DNA of 64,000 nucleotides. Origin: Flammeovirgaceae bacterium (GTDB taxonomy: Bacteria > Bacteroidota > Bacteroidia > Cytophagales > Cyclobacteriaceae). The stretch lies in NCBI GenBank assembly GCA_016712035.1, contig JADJRT010000016.1:62001-126000 (forward strand). The letters are read 5' to 3'. The first letter of the stretch is position 1. Every line of letters begins with the position of its first letter. A model generated the notes under the pieces. The model did no database searches and had not been told where the DNA came from. It saw only the letters and a program-made list of their open reading frames with translations. A program made the translations under genes and the position numbers. Positions 1 through 9,563 of the stretch are shown here, piece by piece.

Positions 1-753
1 GCTGATCGTTTTCCTGCTGGTGCGGTGGCTAACTACCTGGCCGAAGAGTGGTCGCAGGAATCAAACATCACCGTGGGTGCCTTTCGTGCACCGCGATCAA
101 ACTTTATTGCAGGTGCAGAGCAATCGTTTCTGGATGAAGTAGCAGAAGCAGCAGGAAAAGATCCGATTGAGTTTCGACTTGAACTTTTAGACAAAGCAAT
201 CAACAATCCTGTTGGTGAGAAAAATGATTATGAAGCCGACCGATATGCTGGCGTGTTGAAATTGGTGAAAGAGAAATCAAACTGGGGAACAGAACAACCA
301 GGCGTTCACCGTGGAGTGTCAGCGTATTTTTGTCATGATAGTTATGTAGCGCACGTAATAGATCTGGTGATGGAGAATGGAAAGCCGCGCGTGCAAAAAG
401 TTTATTGTGCAGGGGATTGTGGAATCGTAGTGAACCCTATTGCAGCTATCAACCTGATTGAAGGCGGAAGTGTAGATGGCATTGGTCATGCGATGTACAG
501 TGGCATGACCTTTACGGAAGGAACACCGGATCAAACTAATTTTGATAAGTACCGACTGATACGCCATCGCGAAGCGCCTGCTGCCATTGATGTGCATTTT
601 GTTAAAAATGAAATTGATCCTACCGGGTTGGGCGAGCCGCCTTTTCCTCCGGTGATTGCTGCATTAGCGAACGCGATGTATAGAGGTACCGGTAAGCGAA
701 TTTATAGTCAGCCATTTGTAAAAGAGTTGGAGACATCAGCTTTGCGGATGTAG
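1..753 (+). CDS. Molybdopterin-dependent aldehyde/isoquinoline oxidoreductase large subunit, C-terminal part
   Basis: The reading frame is open from the first base, so the gene starts outside the window. Visible are FRAPRSN, the helix DEVAEAAGKDPIEFRLELL, the segment GDCGIVVNPIAAINLIEGG, and GLGEPPFPP near the end. The last matches the region around the catalytic Glu of the xanthine dehydrogenase superfamily, whose enzymes hydroxylate aldehydes or N-heterocycles at a molybdenum-cytosine-dinucleotide centre. The pattern is closest to IorB/isoquinoline 1-oxidoreductase beta-type subunits, which are commonly exported and work with a small 2Fe-2S subunit; neither the partner nor the N-terminus is visible. 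The GTG at 25 is an internal Val. The substrate cannot be told from the sequence. Confidence 0.85.
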   Translation, partial: ADRFPAGAVANYLAEEWSQESNITVGAFRAPRSNFIAGAEQSFLDEVAEAAGKDPIEFRLELLDKAINNPVGEKNDYEADRYAGVLKLVKEKSNWGTEQPGVHRGVSAYFCHDSYVAHVIDLVMENGKPRVQKVYCAGDCGIVVNPIAAINLIEGGSVDGIGHAMYSGMTFTEGTPDQTNFDKYRLIRHREAPAAIDVHFVKNEIDPTGLGEPPFPPVIAALANAMYRGTGKRIYSQPFVKELETSALRM

Positions 754-791
754 CCAAGTCGTTGTCCAGGGCTGACTAAAAAGTCTATAAA

Positions 792-1199
792 ATGTCATTC
801 CTGGCGAGAGGTGAATTTTCAAATTCAACATTCAGCTTCAAGGCTGTGATTGATTTCTATGGTCCTGCTGAATTAATATTATTTCCAGGAGCCAACGATC
901 CTAAGTCTCCTGAAAGTCTCCTGATCGGTGCAACACCCTTGTCACGCCCCGATCTTGCAAAAGCAGCAAGCCCCGTTACGTATGTTGATAAAAATGATCC
1001 ACCTTTTCTGATTATTCATGGTGAGAAAGATGACTTAGTCTCGCCAAAACAATCTCAGTTATTGAGTTCATGGCTGAATGTTGTAGGTGTTCAGAATGAA
1101 CTCATCATTGTAAAAGAAGCACCTCACTTCGGTGTGATGTTCGATACCGATGAGGTTCGGAATAAAGTTATGACATTCCTCCAAGAGAAATTAAAGTAA
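792..1199 (+). pseudogene. Alpha/beta-hydrolase (BD-FAE/dienelactone-hydrolase-like) C-terminal remnant
   Basis: This 135-residue frame matches the last part of an alpha/beta-hydrolase of the BD-FAE/esterase type: FKAVIDFYGPAEL, then PPFLIIHGEKDDLV with the acid residue of the triad, and APHFG with the catalytic His. The first half, with the oxyanion loop and the GxSxGG nucleophile elbow, is absent, and no matching coding sequence lies in the 38 bases after the upstream gene. The piece is therefore truncated and probably inactive. A deletion or recombination that joined this tail to the end of the oxidoreductase gene is the simplest explanation. The ATG used may not be a real start. Confidence 0.6.
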
Positions 1200-1365
1200 A
1201 AAATTATTGCCACTACGTTGTTATACGTATAAATGACAGAAGAATACGAGCGTAACTTTTGACACATGTCATGTGACTTAGTACCCTCCCGAAAGCGAGG
1301 CCGACCATGACACCAACATGGTGGGAACACACAGACCGAATTTTGCAGGAACCAACTCAACCAGG

Positions 1366-1838
1366 TACCAAGTCAAACTCCACCTGCTACCGAGTCAAAC
1401 TACAACCGCTACCAAGTCAAACGTGAACTACTACCATGTCAAACGTGAACCGCTACCAAGTCAAACGTGAACTGCTACCAAGTCAAACGTGAACTGCTAC
1501 CAAGTCAAACGAACCGCTACCAAGTCAAACGTGAACCGCTACCAAGTCAAACATGAACTGCTACCAAGTCAAACGTAAACTGCTACCAAGTCAAACGTGA
1601 ACCGCTACCAAGTCAAACGTGAACTGCTACCAAGTCAAACGTGAACCGCTACCAAGTCAAACGTGAACCGCTACCAAGTCAAACATGAACTGCTACCATG
1701 TCAAACGTAAACTGCTACCAAGTCAAACGTGAACCGCTACCAAGTCAAACGTGAACTGCTACCAAGTCAAACGTGAACTGCTACCAAGTCGAACGTGAAC
1801 TGCTACCAAGTCAAACATGAACTGCTACCATGTCAAAC
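1366..1838. repeat. 22-bp tandem repeat array, 22 copies
   Basis: The core unit reads TGCTACCAAGTCAAACGTGA plus two more bases and is repeated head to tail; I count 22 GTCAAAC-type cores. Variation is limited to a few positions (GAACCG/GAACTG, CCAAG/CCATG, CGTGA/CATGA/CGTAA), with one copy about 2 bases short near 1510. There are no unique spacers. Because 22 is not a multiple of three and frames meet TGA, the array is not coding. It fills most of the gene-free stretch 1200-2027. Left of it is a small hairpin (ACCATG at 1304 with CATGGT at 1317). Right of it lie about 190 AT-rich bases with TTGTTG/CAACAA at 1976-1993, just ahead of the next gene. Possible roles are a protein-binding array or simple slippage. 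Confidence 0.9.
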
Positions 1839-2027
1839 TAAATCTCCAAGTAAACGTCTGGAACATAGACCTGAAACTTGTGGTGAAAATATTTTTTCAT
1901 GCGTCAATGAAAAATGCGGAATGAACGCCTTAACACATGCGGTTGCACTTTATTCAAAATATATAGTTTCAAAAATTGTTGCAAAAACAACAACGCGCAA
2001 GGATGTCGTGTGCGTACAATACATTAA

Positions 2028-2779
2028 ATGACAAATTATATGTCACATTTTAAAAACGTGCAGAGCCTTGACAAGGTCATCGCCATCTGCACCGGGTTGG
2101 GAGGCAACTATAACCCCGGACAACAAAACCTTCATGTGAGTAACTTAGTTGCTTTGTTGAACAACGCGCAAGCTGCGCTCGAAGCCATCAAGGTAGCAAA
2201 GACAAACTCAGAGTACGCGACTAACCATCGCGAGGTGGCATTCAAAGACCTACGCAAGCTTGCGGGCCGCATCGTCAGTGAGCTGAAGTCTTCCGGAGTG
2301 CTTGTTCAAACCGTAGCGGATGCGCGCTACATTCATCGCAAGCTTACAGGCTTCCGCATCAGTCGCGACCCGATAGCTATCGGGTCGGTACCCGCAGCGA
2401 GTGCCGAAGTTCCGGCTTCCGAAAAGAAGTCCATCGCCAGAGGCCTCGACTTCGGTACGCAGGCCGACTACTTCGGCAAGTTGTTGCAAACGCTGAGAAC
2501 CCGAACCGAGTTACCAGCCGGGTATTGAAGACCTGGAAGTTGGTGGCCCTGGAAGCGAAGTTGAATGACCTGCTCGCGAAAAATGCTACGGTGGTGCGTA
2601 CGTCAGTAGCCCTGAAGAACGCCCGCATGTATCGTAACGATCTGTTGTATAGCCAAAGCGGAAATGTGCAGCAAGCATACCGCGCGGTAAAGCAGCAAGT
2701 GAAGGCCGCGTTCGGGCCAGGCAGCGAAGAGTTTAAAACATTGGTGAAGGTTAAATTCAACAAACCAGCAAACCTATGA
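2028..2779 (+). CDS. Hypothetical Bacteroidota-type helical protein (frameshifted)
   Basis: I do not know a function. Two frames join into one ~250-residue protein. The first ends after LQTLRTRTE, the second holds ALEAKLNDLLAKNATVV, and the bridging residues YQPGIEDLEVG sit in the third frame. Two one-base insertions, in TT near 2511 and GG near 2545, restore one continuous frame. The product looks all-helical, soluble and without a signal peptide. It resembles a hypothetical protein family I have seen in Bacteroidota (Y.P.E..L.V..L......L...N motif). The DNA is visibly richer in G+C than its neighbours, which could mean high expression or transfer. It is a single-gene unit: repeats upstream, strong terminator downstream. 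Confidence 0.7.
2366..2387. repeat. Perfect 22-bp palindrome inside the hypothetical gene
   Basis: The 22 bases centred on GATAGCTATC are an exact palindrome, with arms CGACCCGATAG and CTATCGGGTCG. It encodes RDPIAIGS in a linker between two helical parts of the 2028-2779 protein. It looks like a mobile or iterated palindrome tolerated in frame within a variable linker. Confidence 0.75.
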
Positions 2780-2792
2780 GCTGTTAAAGTCA

Positions 2793-2820
2793 CTCCTGCG
2801 CGGCAACGCGCAGGAGTTTT
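2793..2820 (+). terminator. Rho-independent terminator
   Basis: Nine base pairs match perfectly (CTCCTGCGC at 2793-2801 with GCGCAGGAG at 2808-2816) around a 6-base loop, followed directly by TTTT. It begins 13 bases after the stop of the hypothetical gene and ends its transcript. Confidence 0.9.
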
Positions 2821-3002
2821 CTTACTCCAACCTACTCACGACTCAAGACTGAGGAAATAAGAACAACGAACCGCTAAAAAAAATGTTTATGCAATTGCGG
2901 AGTGACATGTAAGTTTATGTTTTTATCTTCGTTCAACGTTGGTCACGTGTAACAGTTTAGTTTTTTCAAATTCCAGCAACTGCATAAAAACAAACGTTGT
3001 AA

Positions 3003-3470
3003 ATGACAAGCTGCGACACAGAATCACAACCAAAGAAAATGCATGAAGCAACCGGAAAAACAGTAAAAGATATTCTGATCAGCCTTCCAGAGGACAGAGC
3101 AGAACCTTTTAATAAACTACACGATGTTATTGTGAAAAACCTGCCCAAAGGTTTTGAAGCAGCCATTAGTTATGGTGGATTGGGATATGTTGTTCCGCAT
3201 ACACTTTATCCTGCGGGTTACCATTGCAAGCCCAGCGAGCCGCTTCCCTTTGCAGGAATTGCTTCGCAAAAAGATTCTATTAATTTTTACCACATGGGTA
3301 TTTATTCCGATCCCAAATTGTTGAAATGGTTCGTAGCCGAATACCCCAGGCACAGTAGGCAAAAACTGGACATGGGAAAAAGTTGCGTTCGCTTTAAAAA
3401 GTTGAATGAGATTCCATACAAACTCATTGGTGAATTAATGAAAAAGATAAGTGCTAAAACAATGGATTGA
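3003..3470 (+). CDS. DUF1801 (YdhG-like) family protein
   Basis: 155 residues with the DUF1801 pattern: V.DILISLPEDRAEPFNKLHDVI, EAAISYGGLGYVVP, then FAGIASQKDSINFYHMGIYSD and DMGKSCVRFKKLNEIP at the C-terminus. The fold is a small alpha/beta domain found across bacteria, and no reaction is established. An ATG 12 codons downstream (3039) is a possible alternative start because similarity begins there. The gene stands alone between the terminator at 2793-2820 and a minus-strand block. Confidence 0.8.
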   Translation: MTSCDTESQPKKMHEATGKTVKDILISLPEDRAEPFNKLHDVIVKNLPKGFEAAISYGGLGYVVPHTLYPAGYHCKPSEPLPFAGIASQKDSINFYHMGIYSDPKLLKWFVAEYPRHSRQKLDMGKSCVRFKKLNEIPYKLIGELMKKISAKTMD

Positions 3471-3703
3471 GATGTATGAGAATAATCTTATACCTAAATC
3501 AAGAAGAAGTAAGTGCGGGTCGCTACCCATCACGTTGCAAGTATCAGCTCAAGTTGCTGGCCAATAAATTCGTTGTGGTTCTAGAATTTCACCCGCATAT
3601 TTGATTAAGTTTTCTTGTTGGTGAAGAACTCCATCCTTTAAGAGCTTAAATGAATCTGTTCAGCGAACGGCAAGACATTTCGCAAGAGCAATCCGGAATT
3701 TTC

Positions 3704-4207
3704 TTATTCGTAGTGATAAGGTTCTTGATCATTTGCCAGCTTACGGATATTTTCCAATACTCGTTTCATGTAAATGCGCCAAAAGGTTTTTGCAAATAGC
3801 CAGTTTAAAGGATAGTAAAGCAAGGTCTGAATGCAATGTATAGGTGTACTCGATCAGTATTTTATTTGGTTCCAGTTCGGTTGTTTGCCATTCTCTCCTG
3901 TGAATTTGGAAAAACCTAACATCCATGCTTTAAAATCACTGACTTCGATTTTCCAGTATCTATTTTCAATTCGTTCAATCACAGTATCAACCGAAGCCCA
4001 ACCCCCGTTTTGAGAAATTGATTTTGCAACAAATACTTTTTTACTATAACCAGGCTTTCCCCAATTTTCATCATCTGTGCAGTGCGTCACTTTGGGCATA
4101 ACACCAAAGCCCGTATGAACTTTAGAGACATCACAAAGCATGGGTGTTTTAAAGGCTCTTTCCAAAGAACAATGATATATTGTTTCTACTTTGATTGTTG
4201 ATTTCAT
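3704..4207 (-). CDS. SRPBCC-fold protein (two frameshifts)
   Basis: Starts at 4207 with a beta-strand/helix opening typical of SRPBCC (START/Bet v 1-like) proteins: KVETIYHCSLERAFKTPML. The main frame stops after the sequence encoding SKFTGE. The protein continues in other frames as WQTTELEPNKILIEYTYTLHS and then LNWLFAKTFWRIYMKRVLENI, ending at a TAA at 3704-3706. Two small indels, near 3888 and 3815, are needed. The reconstructed length of about 167 residues suits the family. These proteins bind hydrophobic ligands in a cavity; the ligand here is unknown. The 233 bases between this gene and the DUF1801 gene hold nothing I can assign. Confidence 0.65.
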
Positions 4208-4246
4208 GTTTTTAGCTTATAAAATCAAATTTGGAACTGTTTCTTT

Positions 4247-4863
4247 TCACTTTACCTCAATTATCTTAATCAGGTTTTTAAATGTTTCATACGGAGCCTG
4301 AGTACCGAATGTATTGCTCACCCAGGCAGGGATTGATCCGCCCGGATCAACGTTAATGATGCAACTTGCTTTTAATTTTGATTCGCTAATTTGCGTTAAC
4401 GTCATGATTGATTTCGATCTGGGAATACGGATGATGTTGTCTACAGGGGGTATGTAGGCGGGCATACTCTCAGTCGTTATTGTAAGAGTTTTATTTTGCG
4501 TATCCTGACTTATAGTAAGATGTGAAACCATATCCCGATCGCTAACAGGAAAAGGCGCATCAACCTGGTTGTAGTAAATGAGTTCGGTATCACTTATTCT
4601 TTTAAAAGTCGGTGCTCAGTTTCACGATAGCGCCATGTTTTATAATTCTCTATGTCAACCACAATCGAAATATATTTTTCAATGGTGGAATTCACTTCAA
4701 ACTCAGCCCGAATGGTGTTAAAGGAAGATTCTTTTGTTGGGCAACTGTAAATCTTGATATTGTTTTTTTCCTTTTTGAGTTCGCAATTCGACTGAGTCAT
4801 CCCCGTTATGGACAAGAACAAAAAAAATGTAAATACCCAGTATGATTTTAGTACGTTAGGCAT
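4247..4863 (-). CDS. Exported START-domain protein (frameshifted)
   Basis: The N-terminus (start 4863) has a signal peptide, with a hydrophobic stretch FTFFLFLSITGMTQ. It is followed by a START-like domain: IEKYISIVVDIENYKTWRY, then in the other frame TELIYYNQVDAPFPVSDRDM and the continuation to 4247. One A is missing near 4596 (GAATAAG where GAAATAAG is expected); restoring it gives one protein of about 205 residues. START domains bind lipids or other hydrophobic molecules, here probably in the periplasm. The gene's first bases overlap the end of the DinB gene by 8, so the two are probably co-transcribed. Confidence 0.75.
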
Positions 4864-5332
4864 CTAACTTATAAATACTTTTGACGTAGGCAATCTGGCC
4901 GAGGTGATATATATCGTGTTGAAGAATGCCGGTAATTATTTCGCGATAGGTTACTTCTTTGTAATAGGTTTTTTCCAGAAGCGAATCATCTTGTTTTTTC
5001 AGAAGGTCAACTAGTTTCTGTTGCGATTCATGAAATTGTTCTAAAATAGTATTCCATCCAACAGATCTAATCTTTTCCGGGGAGCTCCAATTATCTTCAC
5101 TTTCCATGGAGGCTTTATATTCGAGATCAGCCTCCAGTTTTTTAATCAACGCTTGTCGCCAGTACGTCATGTGCCAAACGAGCTGCGCGATGGAGTGTGC
5201 ATTTTCAGTGGGCTTCCAAAGCGCCACCTTCTCTGTTACATCACTCAGTATTTTTGTGATAGAACTGCCGTACCAAGGTTTGCCCTCATAGGTAGTTTCG
5301 AATTGGTTTGTTATTTCGCTCACTTGTTTCAC
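4856..5332 (-). CDS. DinB-family putative metalloenzyme
   Basis: A 158-residue four-helix protein with the DinB/YfiT-like His triad: AQLVWHMTYWR in helix 2 and HDIYHLGQIAYV in the last helix. The family binds a divalent metal; many members are thiol-dependent S-transferases and others have no known reaction. There is no signal peptide, so it is cytoplasmic, unlike the exported DinB protein at 40777-41301. Its end overlaps the START gene by 8 bases. Confidence 0.8.
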   Translation of the reverse strand: MKQVSEITNQFETTYEGKPWYGSSITKILSDVTEKVALWKPTENAHSIAQLVWHMTYWRQALIKKLEADLEYKASMESEDNWSSPEKIRSVGWNTILEQFHESQQKLVDLLKKQDDSLLEKTYYKEVTYREIITGILQHDIYHLGQIAYVKSIYKLDA

Positions 5333-5346
5333 AGAAATATTAAATA

Positions 5347-5775
5347 CTACTTCTTCTTAATTATATAACTCACGCCAGCTCGAATGGCGAACTCGGTATC
5401 ACCAAAATAAAAATCACCCATCGCTTCGAAACGCCACTTCTCATTGATGGGTTTTGTCCAACCCGCTCCCAGGGCTGCATCATTAGCCCCAATCAATCCG
5501 CGGAAGCGCACAAACGCATAGTCTACCGGATACCAGCGTGCTCCCATAACAAAGGAAGTCTTTTGATCGGTCCAAACATCTATACCGGCACCAGCCGAAA
5601 AATTACGTAGTACAAAATAATTTGCTTCCAGGCCTAGCTGGGCTTTATCAAACACATTATTGAAGTCGGTCTTAATCAAATCAAGGCCACCACTAATCAT
5701 AAGATCATTATTACTCTGTGCATGTGTGGCCACAGCAACAACTGAAAAAAGAATAGAAACGAAAGAGATCCTCAT
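5347..5775 (-). CDS. Small outer-membrane beta-barrel protein
   Basis: A signal peptide (MRISFVSILFSVVAVATHAQ) precedes alternating strands such as LGLEANYFVL, FRGLIGANDAALGAGW and WRFEAMGDFYFGD, ending with the hydrophobic strand AIRAGVSYII. This is typical of OmpA/OmpW-sized eight-stranded porin-like proteins in Bacteroidota. I chose the start at 5775: an ATG at 5808 would add 11 charged residues before the signal peptide and overlap the end of uvrB. The function is unknown. Confidence 0.7.
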   Translation of the reverse strand: MRISFVSILFSVVAVATHAQSNNDLMISGGLDLIKTDFNNVFDKAQLGLEANYFVLRNFSAGAGIDVWTDQKTSFVMGARWYPVDYAFVRFRGLIGANDAALGAGWTKPINEKWRFEAMGDFYFGDTEFAIRAGVSYIIKKK

Positions 5776-5791
5776 CACAATAAGTTTAGTT

Positions 5792-7813
5792 TTATTTTTT
5801 GTCTTCAATCAATTTTTGAATAGCCAGGTATTCGTCTCGCAAGCGGGCAGCCTCCATAAACTCTAATTCTTTGGCAGCCTTTTCCATTGCCTTTCGGGTT
5901 CGGTCGGCCATTTTTTGAAGCTCCTCTTTTGAGAGATAGGCTACTACCGGATCAGCGGCAAGCGACTTTTCTTCTTCCTCAATATAATACCGCTTTGCCT
6001 TTTTTGAATCTGCAACTTTGGTCTGCCCTAAAATAGCGTCCTTCGATTTCACAATTGTTTTAGGAATGATGCCATGAGCCAAATTGTAATCAATCTAAAC
6101 TTTTCTTCTTCGATTGGTTTCGTCAATGGCTGCTTGCATAAACTCCGTTACTTTATCAACATACATAATAACCCTACCGTTTTCATTACGTGCAGCACGG
6201 CCAATGGTTTGTACCAACGAGCGTTGATTTCTGAGAAACCCTTCCTTATCCGCATCCATAATGGCAACCAAGGAAACTTCGGGTAGATCAAGCCCTTCAC
6301 GTAAAAGGTTAACACCTACTAATACATCGAAAATACCCAACCGCAATTCTCTTAAAATCTCGACCCGATCTAGCGTGGCCACCTCCGAATGAATGTAGCG
6401 ACATTTGATAGAAGCACGGCCCATAAACTTTGTTAGTTCTTCGGCCATGCGTTTGGTAAGGGTGGTAACTAATACCCGCTCTTTCTTTCTTACGCGCTCG
6501 TCAATTTCTTCAAACAGATCATCAATCTGGTTGCGACTGGGCCGCACATCAATTTCGGGGTCGAGTAATCCAGTGGGCCGGATCAGTTGCTCTATAACCA
6601 CTCCTTCTGATTTGCGAAGTTCATACTCGGATGGTGTGGCGCTTACATAGATAACCTGACCAAGGATTGCCTCAAATTCATTGAACGTAAGCGGTCGGTT
6701 ATCCAGCGCTGATGGCAACCGAAATCCATAGTCAACCAGGTTTGCTTTGCGCGACCGATCGCCTCCCCACATCGCACGCACTTGCGGAATGGTCACATGA
6801 CTTTCATCAATTACCATTAAAAAATCATTAGGAAAATAATCAATCAAACAGAAGGGGCGGGCCCCGGGTGAACGTCTGTCAAAATAGCGGGAGTAATTTT
6901 CAATGCCGCTGCAATAACCGAGTTCACGCATCATCTCCAGATCAAATTCGGTTCGTTCCTTTAGTCGTTTGGATTCTAAATGCTTCCGTTCGGAATCAAA
7001 CATTTGCACTTGCAAAACCATGTCATCCTGAATTTCATGAATGGCGGTTTGCAATTGATCCTTAGCGGTTACAAATAAATTGGCAGGAAAGATAACCGCA
7101 GTTTTTTCATCGGCAATCTTTTTACCCGAGATGGGATCAATCAGTTGAATGGCTTCAATCTCATCCCCAAAGAAATAAACCCGTAAAGCATAATCTGCAT
7201 AAGCCAGAAAAATATCTACTGTATCACCTTTTACCCGAAAGGTGCCGCGTTTAAATTCTGCCTCTGTTCGGTGATAAAGGATATCCACCAGACCAAAAAG
7301 AAGTTTGTTGCGCGGAATGAGTTCACCCACACTTAATTGAATTCTGTTTTTACCAAATTCTTCTGGATTGCCAATGCCATAAATACAAGAAACAGAAGCA
7401 ACAACGATAATGTCTCTTCGTCCACTCAAAAGTGACGAACTTGCACTCAAGCGAAGTTTTTCAATTTCCTCATTAATGGAAAGATCTTTTTCTATGTAAA
7501 GGTTGGAGGAAGGAATGAAAGCCTCGGGTTGATAATAATCGTAATAGGAAATAAAATACTCTACGGCATTTTCTGGAAAGAACTGTTTAAACTCACCATA
7601 CAGTTGGGCGGCCAGCGTTTTGTTATGGCTCAAGATAAGCGTAGGCCTGTTTACCTGCGCAATTACATTGGCAACGGTAAACGTTTTTCCTGAACCGGTT
7701 ACGCCTAGTAATGTTTGATGATCATCGCCTTCGGTAAGGCCACGAACCAATTGCTCAATTGCTTTTGGCTGATCGCCTGTTGGTACGTACTCGCTGTTAA
7801 GTTTAAACTCCAT
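5792..7813 (-). CDS. uvrB: Excinuclease ABC subunit B, interrupted by an in-frame TAG
   Basis: UvrB is the damage-verifying helicase-like subunit of nucleotide excision repair; it receives DNA from UvrA and recruits UvrC. Clear motifs are Walker A GVTGSGKT, the beta-hairpin YYDYYQPEAFIP, motif II DESHVTIPQ, the UvrB signature around SRYFDRRSPGARPF, and motif VI QTIGRAARN. The C-terminal UVR domain (EEKSLAADPVV... to ...LRDEYLAIQKLI) ends at 5792. The two parts lie in the same frame, separated only by a TAG at 6095-6097 where homologues usually have Gln or similar. If the codon is read through, the protein is 673 residues, the normal length. It is either a base-call error (C to T) or a nonsense mutation removing the UvrC-contact domain. 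Confidence 0.93.
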
Positions 7814-7872
7814 GAATGAGAAAGTTAGTAGTTATTCAACTAACCAGTAACTTTTTTTTGGAAGAAATTACT

Positions 7873-8615
7873 TTAGTTATTCCAAATCGCCCACGCTTTT
7901 TCAGCTTGGATATGAAGCATTTCCAGTCCGTTTTTGATATGGGCATTTCGCATTTCTGCCTTTTGCAAGAATAAAGTGCGGGCAGGATTATAAATTAAAT
8001 CGTACACGTAATGATTTGGCGTTAACAAATCATAATCGATATGGGGACAGGTGTTATTATTGGGCGACATGCCTAGCGGACTCGTGTTAATAATCAGGTT
8101 TGCTTCGGATATGGGTGTACCATCTTTCTCTAAACTCTTATACGTGTGTGTGCCACGTTCTTTTTCGCGCGAAACAAGTTCAAACGAGATTGACATTTTT
8201 CTGAGTGCCTGTTGCACAGCCTTTGACGAACCTCCGGTACCTAAGATTAGTGCCTTCGGATTATCTTTAACAGTAAACCATCTTCCCAGAGTATCAAAAA
8301 AGCATCACTATCCGTGTTGTACCCGGTTAGTTTTCCGCCCTGAATTTTAATCACATTAACGGCTCCGATTTTCTTAGCATCTGCATCGATGCTGCTAAGA
8401 AATTTAAGGACTTGTTCTTTATACGGGATGGTTACATTCAGTCCGGCTAACTCTGGATTTTCATCCAGGAGCTTTTTCAGATCGTCAATGGTGGGTAAAG
8501 AATAGAGATCATAATGGTAATCGCGTAGACCTTCGCGAAAAAATTTTTCGTCAAAGTAAGATTTCGAAAATGAGTGACTTACGGTTGCTCCGATTAAACC
8601 AAATTTCTTTTCCAT
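7873..8615 (-). CDS. aroE: Shikimate dehydrogenase (frameshifted)
   Basis: AroE reduces 3-dehydroshikimate to shikimate with NADPH. The N-terminal half has FGLIGATVSHSFSKSYFDEKF (substrate Ser pair), NVTIPYKE with the catalytic Lys, and GYNTDSDAF. The other frame supplies the Rossmann part ILGTGGSSKAVQQAL, INTSPLGMSP and the C-terminal helix ending at 7873. The break is a run of six A (plus strand 8296-8301); a seventh restores AFFDTLGRWF and one protein of about 247 residues. The stop-to-start gap to the DUF368 gene is 2 bases, so they are one transcript. Confidence 0.9.
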
Positions 8616-8617
8616 GA

Positions 8618-9556
8618 TTACGATTTTGTTTTTAACATAGCCGCTATTTTTTCAATGGCTATTACTAAGAGAATTCCAACGGCAGCACACAAAATGGCTT
8701 TAAATACTTGTGGGTCTTGTCCGGTGGCAGTAAAATAATTCCAGGGTAAAATACTTTTGTCAAAAGCCGGTACTTGCATTCCTTCATGATCAAGCCGAAA
8801 AGAAATAACCTGTTTCCACGGCCATACTTTATTAAGCGCGCCTATCATAAAACCTGCAAGTAAAGCTAATGTAGGGAAGCGATAATGTTTTAAAATCCAA
8901 CTTAAAAATCTCGAAAAACCTAATAGACCTACTAAACAGCCAGAAATGAAAGTGAGGATAACTGGAATATTGATATCAATGAGTGCTTTGATCATGTATT
9001 CATACTTGCCGATTAGTAAAAGAATAAAGGCTCCTGAAATTCCTGGGAGAATCATGGCGCATATAGCCAATGCTCCGCAGAAGAATATGAATGGGTAGTT
9101 TGTGGGGGTTTCGGCTGGAGATAGTATGGTAATGAGATAGGAAATTATTATTCCTGCAATAAAGGATAGTACACTGCCCAGGTTCCATTTCGTGATTTCG
9201 CGCATGATGAGCGGAGCTGAAACGAGTATCAAGCCAAAAAAGAAAGACCAGATTAAAACAGCATGATTGGTTAACAGGTACGTCATCAGTTTGGCCAACG
9301 AGATCAAGCTTGTTGCTACGCCACCTAAAAGAGCAATAAGAAAGCTTCCATTTATCTTGTTCCAGAAATCAACAATTCTAAACGAACTGAGCAAACGGAG
9401 AGCATCGAGGTCGATTGACTTTAATGAGTCAATCAACTCTTCGTAGATACCGGTGATAAAAGCAACGGTTCCACCGGAAACACCGGGAACTACATCGGCA
9501 GCACCCATGCCTATGCCTTTAAAATAAACAAGCAGATAATCCTTTATAGTTCTCAA
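8618..9556 (-). CDS. DUF368 undecaprenyl-phosphate translocase (PopT-like)
   Basis: A 312-residue polytopic inner-membrane protein with the DUF368 signatures GMGAADVVPGVSGGT near the N-terminus and a second, inverted-repeat-like ILPGISGAFILLLIG in the middle. I see about eight hydrophobic segments. Characterised DUF368/PopT proteins flip undecaprenyl phosphate back across the membrane for reuse in wall and polysaccharide synthesis. Proximity to the exopolysaccharide genes fits, but the gene lies in the aroE/comA group, so this link is inference. Confidence 0.85.
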   Translation of the reverse strand: MRTIKDYLLVYFKGIGMGAADVVPGVSGGTVAFITGIYEELIDSLKSIDLDALRLLSSFRIVDFWNKINGSFLIALLGGVATSLISLAKLMTYLLTNHAVLIWSFFFGLILVSAPLIMREITKWNLGSVLSFIAGIIISYLITILSPAETPTNYPFIFFCGALAICAMILPGISGAFILLLIGKYEYMIKALIDINIPVILTFISGCLVGLLGFSRFLSWILKHYRFPTLALLAGFMIGALNKVWPWKQVISFRLDHEGMQVPAFDKSILPWNYFTATGQDPQVFKAILCAAVGILLVIAIEKIAAMLKTKS

Positions 9557-9563
9557 GACTTAA

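Noticed and set aside
1366..1838. Possible CRISPR array
   Set aside because: The 22-base units are directly adjacent with no unique spacers, and no cas genes are in the window.
1795..2031. 78-codon plus-strand ORF at the end of the repeat array
   Set aside because: Its first part is just repeat sequence, the composition is not protein-like, and it runs into the start of the real gene at 2028.
3471..3703. Additional small gene between the DUF1801 and SRPBCC genes
   Set aside because: No frame on either strand gives protein-like sequence; only a weak GCAA...TTGC inverted repeat is present.
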